DNA from: Hylemonella sp. UBA2468
GTDB taxonomy: Bacteria; Pseudomonadota; Gammaproteobacteria; Burkholderiales; Burkholderiaceae_C
Length of the DNA stretch: 5,265 nucleotides
Direction: 5' to 3'
Assembly: GCA_002342165.1 (NCBI GenBank)
Contig: DDPM01000018.1
Coordinates: 1 to 5,265, forward strand
The notes under the pieces were generated by a model that was not told the DNA's origin, ran no database searches, and saw only the letters and a list, made by a program, of their open reading frames with translations. Both the position numbers and the translations under genes were made by a program. Below are positions 1 through 5,265 of this stretch, in pieces; within the stretch, counting starts at the first letter, position 1; the number at the start of each line of letters is the position of its first letter.

Positions 1-1804
1 CATCAAAGGCGCTCGCGAAGTGGGCTTTGCCGTGGTGGCCATGACGTTGACCCTGGCGGCGGTGTATGCGCCTTTGGCCTTTACCCCGGGGCGAACCGGC
101 CGACTCTTTATTGAGTTTGCCTTGGCTTTGGCAGGTTCGGTCATTGTGTCGGGCTTTATTGCGCTCACACTGTCACCCATGATGTGCTCCAAGCTCTTGA
201 AGCACAACGCCAACCCAGGCTGGTTTGACCGGGGCATGGAACGTATTCTGGTGGGCATCACCAATGGCTACGAGTGGGCTTTGAGAAAGGTGCTGAGCCA
301 GCGTTGGACGGTACTAATGGTTATGGCGGGCGTGGGCTATGCCATTTACATGGTGTTGCCCACCATGAAACGTGAGCTTTCTCCCCTAGAAGACCGCGGC
401 GTGATACTGAATGTGATCAACGCGCCTGACGGTGCCACCTTGGCGTACACCGACAAGTACGCCGCAGCTATTGAACGTATTGGCGAAAAGTACCCCGAGT
501 TTGACCGTATTTATGTGGTCACAGGCAACCCCACGGTCAGTCAGTCCAACGTGTTTTTACGAGCTGTGGATTGGGACGAGCGCAAGCGCACCACCATTGA
601 AATTGCCCGCGAACTGCAGCCCAGAATCAATGGACTGCCCGGTGTGCAGGCGTTTCCCATCACGCCGCCCTCTTTGGGTCAAGGCTTTAGAGAGCGTCCT
701 GTGAACTTTGTGATTCTGACGTCCGAGAGCTACAACGACCTCAACCAAGTCACCCGCCAGTTCATGGATGAAATTGCCAAAAACCCTGGCTTTTTAACGC
801 CCGATGTGGATTTGCGCCTTAACAAGCCAGAGATCAAGATCGATATCAACCGTGAAAAGGCGGCTGACCTTGGCGTCAATGTGGATGTCATTGCCCGCGC
901 CATTGAAACCATGCTGGGCGGCCGTTTGGTGACCCGCTACAAAAAACAGGGCGATCAATACGATGTGATTGTGCAAACCCAAAGCACGGGCCGCGACACG
1001 CCCGACGACATCGAGAAAATTTTTGTCCGCGGGCGTAACGACGCCATGATTCCTTTGGCTTCTTTGGTCAAAATTCGCGAAGCCGTGGCCCCGCGTGAGC
1101 TCAACCACTTCAGCCAGCGCCGTGCGGTGACCATCACGGCCAACTTGGCATCCGACTACTCTTTGGGAGAGGCGCTGGACTTTTTAGACCAAGTGGGGGC
1201 CAAAGTGCTCAAGTCGGGTTACTCCACCGACGTCAACGGCACCTCACGTGAATTTAAAAACTCCCAAGGCTCATTGACCATTGTGTTTGCTCTGGCTTTG
1301 TTGTTTATCTTTTTGGTGTTGGCCGCTCAGTTTGAAAGCTTTGTGGACCCGCTGGTCATCATGCTTTCGGTGCCGTTGTCCATGATTGGGGCTTTGCTGG
1401 CCCTCAAGTGGAGCGGCGGCTCGATGAATGTGTATTCGCAAATTGGTCTGATCACCCTTGTGGGGTTGATCACCAAGCACGGCATTTTGATCGTGGAATT
1501 TGCCAACCAAATGCGTGAAGAGGGCATGGCCATGAAAGAAGCTGTCGTCAAGGCGTCTAGTCAGCGTTTGCGTCCCATTTTGATGACCACCGGCGCCATG
1601 GTGCTCGGCGCGGTGCCTTTAGCCTTGGCGCACGGCGCAGGAGCCGAAAGCCGCATTCAAATTGGCTGGGTGATCGTGGGCGGTATGTCTTTGGGCACCT
1701 TGCTCACTATTTTTGTAGTGCCTACCATGTATTCATTGCTGGCTCGCAAGCACGCTCCTGGTGCTAGCAAACAAGCAGTCGCGGGTGAGGTGGCTTCAGC
1801 CTAG
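1..1804 (+). CDS. RND multidrug efflux permease, HAE1/AcrB-type (5' end outside the window)
   Basis: This is the C-terminal 600 residues of an inner-membrane, proton-driven RND pump subunit, which would work with a periplasmic adaptor and an outer-membrane channel. The first full codon is at position 2 and reads IKGAREVGFAVVAMT, the conserved lead-in to TM5. An apparent GTG start at 20 is only an internal Val. Predicted membrane segments, in fragment numbering, are TM5 ~9-28, TM6 ~38-61, TM7 ~102-120, TM8 ~424-444, TM9 ~451-471, TM10 ~481-501, TM11 ~525-545 and TM12 ~554-580. The second large periplasmic (porter/docking) loop lies between TM7 and TM8. The proton-relay residues of TM10-TM11 are kept: Lys492 (in LITKHGIL), Arg522 and Thr529 (in RLRPILMT) match AcrB K940, R971 and T978. 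The TM4 aspartates would lie in the missing part. With AcrB at about 1,050 residues, some 430 are missing upstream. The stop is TAG at 1802-1804. The family call is firm; the substrate is unknown. Confidence 0.95.
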   Translation, partial: IKGAREVGFAVVAMTLTLAAVYAPLAFTPGRTGRLFIEFALALAGSVIVSGFIALTLSPMMCSKLLKHNANPGWFDRGMERILVGITNGYEWALRKVLSQRWTVLMVMAGVGYAIYMVLPTMKRELSPLEDRGVILNVINAPDGATLAYTDKYAAAIERIGEKYPEFDRIYVVTGNPTVSQSNVFLRAVDWDERKRTTIEIARELQPRINGLPGVQAFPITPPSLGQGFRERPVNFVILTSESYNDLNQVTRQFMDEIAKNPGFLTPDVDLRLNKPEIKIDINREKAADLGVNVDVIARAIETMLGGRLVTRYKKQGDQYDVIVQTQSTGRDTPDDIEKIFVRGRNDAMIPLASLVKIREAVAPRELNHFSQRRAVTITANLASDYSLGEALDFLDQVGAKVLKSGYSTDVNGTSREFKNSQGSLTIVFALALLFIFLVLAAQFESFVDPLVIMLSVPLSMIGALLALKWSGGSMNVYSQIGLITLVGLITKHGILIVEFANQMREEGMAMKEAVVKASSQRLRPILMTTGAMVLGAVPLALAHGAGAESRIQIGWVIVGGMSLGTLLTIFVVPTMYSLLARKHAPGASKQAVAGEVASA

Positions 1805-1820
1805 GGGTCTACATCACCCC
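1804..1820. other. Small hairpin across the convergent stop codons (doubtful terminator)
   Basis: GGGGT (1804-1808) can pair with ACCCC (1816-1820) around a 7-base loop. It spans the last base of the efflux-gene stop codon and the moeA stop codon. No T-run follows on either strand and the stem is only 5 bp, so it is at best a weak bidirectional stop signal. It is recorded because nothing else between the two converging genes could end transcription. Confidence 0.2.
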
Positions 1821-3101
1821 CTCAAACATCATCACATACACCTCATCGCCTATAGCCACGTTGCCTTGGTGGTGAGGCAGCACCATCAGGCCGTTGGCTT
1901 GCACCATAGAGCTGAGCATGCCTGAACCCTGAAGCCCGGTAGTGGCCGCCTGCAGGTGCCCGTCAGGATGGCGGGTGACACATACCCTCAGGTATTCGGT
2001 ACGGCCAGGTTTTTTGCTTAGAGTTTCTGCACTGCTTGCTTTGAGCATGGGTGGACCACCTATGTCTTGGCTTCGCAAGCCCATGAGCTTGAGCAAAGCA
2101 GGACGCACCAACGCCAAAAACGTCACCATCACCGCCACGGGGTTGCCTGGCAAACCAAACCAAACGGCTTGCCCCATGCGCCCCATGGCCATGGGACGCC
2201 CGGGCTTCATGGCAATGCGCCAAAAAGCCACGTCGCCCAACTCTTTCATAAGGCTCTTGGTGAAGTCTGCTTCCCCTACGCTCACACCTCCACTGGTGAT
2301 GATGGCGTCGGTCTGAGCCGAGCCCTGCTCAAAAGCAGCTTTAAGCTGCACCGGGTCATCCCGCACAACGCCCAAGTCCAGCACCTCACAACCCAAGCGG
2401 CTCAGCAGGCCCAAGACGCTGTAGCGGTTGCTGTCGTACAACGCGCCTTCTCGGGGCAGCTCACCTTGCGTCAACAACTCGTCCCCCGTTGAAAAATAAG
2501 CCACTTTGAGGCGCCGGTACACCACAGCTTGGTCCAGACCCAGGCTGGCCATCAAACCCAGCGCTGCAGGGTTAAGCCTTTGGCCTTGGTGCAAAGCCAC
2601 GCTGCCTTGGGCCACGTCTTCACCTCTGAGTCGACGGTTATCGCCCGCTTTCAGATGGGCCGTTTTAAACCGGATGGCGTTGGGTGGGGTCGAATGCTGA
2701 ACGTGTTGCACCATTTCTTGTGGTACCACCGTATCAAAACCTGCAGGCATGACTGCACCCGTGGTGACGCGCACGCATTGACCGGCTGAAACAGCACCGT
2801 TCCAGGACTTGCCCGCAAGTGCGGTGCCGACCACTTGCAATTGCACCTCTTCAGAGGAGGTTTGGCCCAGTGCGCTGCCCATGAAGGCGTAGCCGTCCAT
2901 GGCGGAGTTGTGGTGGGGCGGCACGTCCAGGGGCGAGGTCACGTCCTGAGCCAGAACCCGGTCCAGGGCTTGCAACAAGGGCAGGCGCTCCTTCAGACCT
3001 TGGTGATTTTCTGCAGGAGCATGCGCTATGGAACTGATGCGTTGGTCGATCAGCTCCCAAACCTGCTGGGGGGTTAGGTCGTTGGGGGAGTCCTGGGTCA
3101 T
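1809..3101 (-). CDS. moeA: Molybdopterin molybdenumtransferase MoeA
   Basis: MoeA inserts molybdate into adenylylated molybdopterin, releasing AMP and giving active molybdenum cofactor in the cytoplasm. The protein has 430 residues, close to the usual ~410. Order: MoeA N-terminal region ~12-185, MoCF/MogA-like domain ~197-335, C-terminal beta domain ~350-428. The residues matching E. coli catalytic acids are all present: Asp69 in NSAMDGYA (E. coli D59), Asp162 in RRLRGEDV (D142), Glu208 in STGDEL (E188), Asp249 in RDDP (D228) and Asp279 in VGEADFTK (D259). SGGVSVGEAD (270-279), MKPGRP (298-303) and GLPGNPV (316-322) are also clear. One oddity is PPHHNSAMDGYA, where E. coli has GFDNSAMDGYA, so His64 replaces Asp. 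The ATG at 3101-3099 overlaps the mobA stop as ATGA. No good Shine-Dalgarno lies just upstream, so translation is probably coupled to mobA. It is the last gene of the moaA-mobA-moeA operon. Confidence 0.97.
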   Translation of the reverse strand: MTQDSPNDLTPQQVWELIDQRISSIAHAPAENHQGLKERLPLLQALDRVLAQDVTSPLDVPPHHNSAMDGYAFMGSALGQTSSEEVQLQVVGTALAGKSWNGAVSAGQCVRVTTGAVMPAGFDTVVPQEMVQHVQHSTPPNAIRFKTAHLKAGDNRRLRGEDVAQGSVALHQGQRLNPAALGLMASLGLDQAVVYRRLKVAYFSTGDELLTQGELPREGALYDSNRYSVLGLLSRLGCEVLDLGVVRDDPVQLKAAFEQGSAQTDAIITSGGVSVGEADFTKSLMKELGDVAFWRIAMKPGRPMAMGRMGQAVWFGLPGNPVAVMVTFLALVRPALLKLMGLRSQDIGGPPMLKASSAETLSKKPGRTEYLRVCVTRHPDGHLQAATTGLQGSGMLSSMVQANGLMVLPHHQGNVAIGDEVYVMMFEGVM

Positions 3102-3772
3102 GGGGTGTGGCTTGAGGAGGTGCGTTCAATGAAACGCAGCTGCTCGAGCGTATTGGCATTAAAAAAAGCCAGCGGGTCGTCCTGCGGCCGGTCAAAGTTC
3201 ACCCAGCTGGTGGCGTGCGCTTGGGCCCAGAGCTCCACCTTGCGCTCTCCTTGGGCCAAAAATTGCTTAAGGCTGGGCAGCACGCTCACGCGCATGAGGC
3301 CAAACACGGGTTGGGGTTTGAGGGGGCTTTTCTCAAGGCCACTTTCGTCAATTTCGGATGCATCAATTCCACAGGCCATGGCTATTTCAGACTGGTCTTT
3401 GTTGAGGGTGTTTAACAAGCGTTCGGCCAAATCGGCGGGAAAACGCGGTGCGTCGCACGGAACCGTCAGCAGACAGGGGGTGTTGCAGTGCTGGAGGCCG
3501 GTTAAAAAGCCCGCCAATGGGCCTGGGTGGTCGGCCAGCATGTCGGGCCACACGGCTACGCCCATGGCTTGGTAATCGGGCAAATGACGGTTGGCATTGA
3601 CAGCCACTTGGCCCACTTGCTTTTGCAGCCGCTGGAGCGCATGGCGAGCCAAAGGAATGCCGTGATAGGGCTGCAAGCCTTTTTCCACGCCCCCCATACG
3701 TTGTCCGCGCCCACCACAAAGGACCAAACCCGTGATGTCAGCGCTGCTGATGAGAGGCAACTTGGGCGCCAA
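3098..3772 (-). CDS. mobA: Molybdenum cofactor guanylyltransferase MobA
   Basis: MobA transfers GMP from GTP to Mo-molybdopterin, giving the guanine-dinucleotide cofactor used by DMSO-reductase-family enzymes such as nitrate and formate oxidoreductases. The 224 residues form one nucleotidyltransferase Rossmann-like domain. Visible motifs are the GTP-binding loop LCGGRGQRMGG with EKGL (18-33), VNANRH (58-63), DHPGPLAG (81-88) and the metal-site VPCDAP (104-109, Asp107). PQPVFGLM (153-160) and the GERKVELW segment (175-182) also match MobA. E. coli MobA is 194 residues; the extra length is a short N-terminal lead and an acidic insertion at about 136-152. The start is TTG at 3772-3770, the first start codon after an in-frame stop at 3796-3794. 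A GAGG lies only 2 bases upstream and overlaps the moaA TGA, so initiation is probably weak and coupled to moaA. The TGA stop overlaps the moeA ATG. Confidence 0.95.
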   Translation of the reverse strand: MAPKLPLISSADITGLVLCGGRGQRMGGVEKGLQPYHGIPLARHALQRLQKQVGQVAVNANRHLPDYQAMGVAVWPDMLADHPGPLAGFLTGLQHCNTPCLLTVPCDAPRFPADLAERLLNTLNKDQSEIAMACGIDASEIDESGLEKSPLKPQPVFGLMRVSVLPSLKQFLAQGERKVELWAQAHATSWVNFDRPQDDPLAFFNANTLEQLRFIERTSSSHTP

Positions 3773-3776
3773 TACC

Positions 3777-4937
3777 TCAGCCCCCGATGTAGCTCATTTC
3801 TACCCGACGGGGCGCAGCGGTGGCGTCTGCGTTGTCGCTTCTGGCTGGGGCTAACTGGCCACGCAGCTGGGAATAGCGGTCGTTCCGCTGGGTCCAAATT
3901 CCGCTGATGGACGCTTGAATCAACTCATCGCTGGCCCCGTTGCGCAACAGGCCGCGCAGGTCGTGACCTTGGGAGGCAAACAAACACAAATAAAGTTGCC
4001 CTTCAGTGGACAAGCGGGCGCGGTTGCAATCGCTGCAAAACGCTTGGGTGACGCTGCTGATCACGCCAATTTCACCCAAAGCGGGGTCGTGCTGGCCCAG
4101 CGCATTGGCATAGCCCCAGCGCTGGGCGGTTTCACCAGGCGCGCTGGCCTCCAGGGGTACGAGTGGCAACTCGGTTTGCAGGTGCCGCACCACTTCAGCA
4201 GAGGGCAACACTTCGTCCATGCGCCAGCCGTTGGTGGCGCCAACGTCCATGTATTCAATAAACCGCAGCACCATGCCGCTGCCCAAAAAATGCCGCGCCA
4301 TAGGCGAAATTTGACCATCGTTGGTGCCGCGTTTGACCACCATGTTCACTTTGATGGGTCCCAAGCCCACGGTCTGAGCGGCTTCTAAGCCTTCCAGCAC
4401 ATCTGCCACCGGAAAATCCACATCGTTCATGCGCTTGAACACCGCATCGTCCAGCCCATCCAAGCTGACAGTAATACGCTGCAGCCCCGCATCTTTAAGG
4501 GCTTGGGCTTTGCGTTTGAGCAATGACCCGTTGGTGGTCAGGGTCAGGTCGAGGGGCGCGCCTTCTGGGGTGCGCAGTTGCGCCAGCCGTTCTATCAAGA
4601 CCTCAATGTTTTTGCGCAGCAGCGGTTCACCACCCGTGAGGCGGATTTTGCGTACACCCTGAGCTACAAACAATTGAGCCAGACGGGTGATTTCTTCAAA
4701 CGACAGCAGGGCCGTTTGGGGCAGGTAGGTGTAACTGCTGTCAAACACCTCTTTGGGCATGCAGTAACTGCAGCGAAAGTTACACCGGTCGGTCACGCTG
4801 ATGCGCAAGTCGCGCAGCGGACGGTTCAAGCGGTCTAGCACTTGTCCCGTAACCTGATGGACGGACAAGCCCTGGATAGGCAAGGGATGCGCCATCAGGT
4901 GGCGCTGGTCAATAAGTGGAATCACACGTTCAGACAT
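3777..4937 (-). CDS. moaA: GTP 3',8-cyclase MoaA (radical SAM, molybdenum cofactor step 1)
   Basis: MoaA converts GTP to 3',8-cyclo-7,8-dihydro-GTP, which MoaC turns into cyclic pyranopterin monophosphate. From the ATG at 4937 it has 386 residues, against 329 in E. coli; much of the difference is a ~38-residue N-terminal lead before RPLRDLRIS. The radical-SAM cluster motif is CNFRCSYC (Cys52, Cys56, Cys59) and the SAM-binding motif is TGGEPLL (GGEP 102-105). The C-terminal GTP-binding [4Fe-4S] site is FCSDCNRAR with LCLF (Cys301, Cys304, Cys318). The protein ends in Gly-Gly (MSYIGG), the C-terminal motif required for MoaA activity. I chose the ATG at 4937-4935 because MSERVIPL matches what I recall of the start of Burkholderiales MoaA proteins. 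An in-frame TTG at 4961 would add 8 residues and has a better purine run (AAGGGG) upstream. It is first in the operon, and mobA begins 4 bases after its stop. Confidence 0.97.
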   Translation of the reverse strand: MSERVIPLIDQRHLMAHPLPIQGLSVHQVTGQVLDRLNRPLRDLRISVTDRCNFRCSYCMPKEVFDSSYTYLPQTALLSFEEITRLAQLFVAQGVRKIRLTGGEPLLRKNIEVLIERLAQLRTPEGAPLDLTLTTNGSLLKRKAQALKDAGLQRITVSLDGLDDAVFKRMNDVDFPVADVLEGLEAAQTVGLGPIKVNMVVKRGTNDGQISPMARHFLGSGMVLRFIEYMDVGATNGWRMDEVLPSAEVVRHLQTELPLVPLEASAPGETAQRWGYANALGQHDPALGEIGVISSVTQAFCSDCNRARLSTEGQLYLCLFASQGHDLRGLLRNGASDELIQASISGIWTQRNDRYSQLRGQLAPARSDNADATAAPRRVEMSYIGG

Positions 4938-4965
4938 GACGCTATTTTGCGCCGAGTTCAAAGAA

Positions 4966-4981
4966 CCCCTTTGCGAAGGGG
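4966..4981. repeat. Perfect inverted repeat (6-bp stem, 4-base loop) in the moaA leader
   Basis: CCCCTT (4966-4971) and AAGGGG (4976-4981) are exact reverse complements around a TGCG loop. On the moaA strand the hairpin reads CCCCTT-CGCA-AAGGGG. Its 3' arm is the purine run that would serve as ribosome binding site for the alternative TTG start of moaA at 4961. If translation starts at the ATG at 4937, the hairpin lies 28 bases upstream in the leader. It could act as an RNA structure that masks initiation, as a binding site for a dimeric regulator, or have no role. The pairing is seen directly; the role is inference. Confidence 0.5.
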
Positions 4982-5036
4982 CGACACTGGGTGTGCCACG
5001 CAGGCAAAATCCGAGTCTTGACTGTGCATTGACCTG

Positions 5037-5069
5037 TTTTTTGCCCTATTTCCCTATTCCCCCTTCATT
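5037..5069 (+). other. Pyrimidine-rich leader without Shine-Dalgarno, containing a CCCTATT repeat
   Basis: Only 4 of the 33 bases are purines. CCCTATT occurs at 5044-5050 and again at 5052-5058. The stretch runs straight into the TTG start of the receptor gene, so no anti-16S pairing site exists there. Pyrimidine-rich leaders can recruit ribosomal protein S1, which is one possible explanation. On the opposite strand the same stretch has three G-runs of 3-5 bases. Confidence 0.4.
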
Positions 5070-5265
5070 TTGAATATTCGACACTTACAACGGCTCTTGG
5101 TTTTGGCAGCCATGCTTTTTTTAGCGGGGTTGGCCATGGCCAAAGAGGATGAGTTGCTGAGAGATGTGCCCGTTGTGGTTTCGGTGACTCGTTTGCCTCA
5201 GCCGCTGGAAGACGCCCCCGGTGCGGTGACCGTGATAGACCGCCGAATGATCCGCATGAGCGGTG
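5070..5265 (+). CDS. TonB-dependent outer-membrane receptor (N-terminus only, 3' end outside the window)
   Basis: The first 65 residues of a TonB-dependent receptor are visible; such proteins normally exceed 600 residues. Residues 1-24 form a signal peptide: a basic start MNIRHLQR, a hydrophobic core LLVLAAMLFLAGL, and a cleavage site probably after AMA. Residues ~31-45 read DVPVVVSVTRLPQPL, a TonB-box-like segment leading into the plug. DAPGAVTVIDRRMIRMSG (~48-65) matches the plug start of vitamin B12, siderophore or heme type receptors. I place the start at TTG 5070-5072 because it gives a complete signal peptide. The frame closes upstream at TGA 5019-5021 with no ATG or GTG between, and the ATG at 5112 would remove the basic region. 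There is no Shine-Dalgarno. The substrate cannot be told. It diverges from moaA, so a metal-related role is possible but unproven. Confidence 0.85.
   Translation, partial: MNIRHLQRLLVLAAMLFLAGLAMAKEDELLRDVPVVVSVTRLPQPLEDAPGAVTVIDRRMIRMSG

Larger units (their letters stand above)
4938..5069. promoter_or_regulatory. Divergent intergenic region between moaA and the TonB-dependent receptor gene
   Basis: These 132 bases separate two divergently read genes and must hold the promoters of both. I see no strong sigma-70 promoter. Toward the receptor, TTGACT (5018-5023) and TTGACC (5029-5034) resemble -35 boxes. The best -10 after the second is CCTATT (5053-5058) at an 18-base spacing, a poor match. 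Toward moaA I could not pick out a convincing -35/-10 pair. No ModE-like site and no sequence long enough for a molybdenum-cofactor riboswitch is evident. The region holds a hairpin near moaA and a pyrimidine-rich stretch next to the receptor start, listed separately. Confidence 0.45.

Noticed and set aside
20..22. GTG as a start of a 594-residue efflux protein
   Set aside because: The frame is open to the window edge and the six residues before it fit the family, so the gene begins outside the window.
2182..2195. Perfect 14-bp palindrome CCCATGGCCATGGG
   Set aside because: It lies inside moeA and follows from the codons for the conserved MAMGRMG stretch; no sign of a regulatory role.
1942..2492. 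Overlapping plus-strand open frames of 124 and 141 codons
   Set aside because: They are antisense to moeA, whose frame shows full-length family motifs; their translations show no recognisable domain.
3915..4388. Plus-strand open frame of 157 codons
   Set aside because: Shadow of moaA; the opposite strand carries the conserved cysteine motifs.
4984..4994. ACAC-TGG-GTGT mini inverted repeat
   Set aside because: A 4-bp stem is expected by chance and has no flanking support.
5040..5066. G-quadruplex on the minus strand
   Set aside because: Only three G-runs of three or more are present; a fourth run is missing, so a stable structure is doubtful.
4938..5069. Molybdenum-cofactor riboswitch or ModE operator upstream of moaA
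   Set aside because: The leader is too short for the known riboswitch class and no ModE-like palindrome was seen; only the short hairpin is present.

Overview
The window looks like chromosomal DNA of a betaproteobacterium, most likely Burkholderiales and possibly the Comamonadaceae (Limnohabitans/Rhodoferax-like). I infer this from the moderately high GC, the protein styles and the compact moaA-mobA-moeA arrangement; no rRNA or other marker fixes the taxon. It holds three complete genes and two genes cut by the window edges. Coding density is very high, and the only real non-coding stretch is about 130 bases near the right end.

Layout. Positions 1-1804 (+): the C-terminal 600 residues of an inner-membrane RND efflux permease of the HAE1 (AcrB/MexB) type. 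It runs from just before TM5 to the natural stop. Positions 1809-4937 (-): a tight operon transcribed right to left, moaA, then mobA, then moeA. Positions 4938-5069: a divergent intergenic region with a perfect 6-bp-stem hairpin next to the moaA start and a pyrimidine-rich tract in front of the right-hand gene. Positions 5070-5265 (+): the signal peptide and first plug-domain residues of a TonB-dependent outer-membrane receptor, cut by the window edge.

How the genes work together. MoaA makes the first intermediate of molybdenum cofactor synthesis from GTP. MoeA inserts molybdate into adenylylated molybdopterin. MobA adds GMP to give the guanine-dinucleotide form used by DMSO-reductase-family enzymes. 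The operon therefore covers the first step and the last two. moaC, moaD, moaE, mogA/moaB and the molybdate transporter are not in the window. moaA and mobA are 4 bases apart, and mobA and moeA share an ATGA stop/start overlap, so translation is probably coupled. The efflux gene converges on moeA with only 4 bases between stop codons, and its function looks unrelated. The receptor diverges from moaA; its substrate cannot be read from 65 residues.

I found no mobile element, CRISPR array, RNA gene or clearly new system. The points most worth a second look are the hairpin at the moaA start, the weak TTG start of mobA, the Asp-to-His change in the MoeA signature, and the receptor start without a Shine-Dalgarno sequence.
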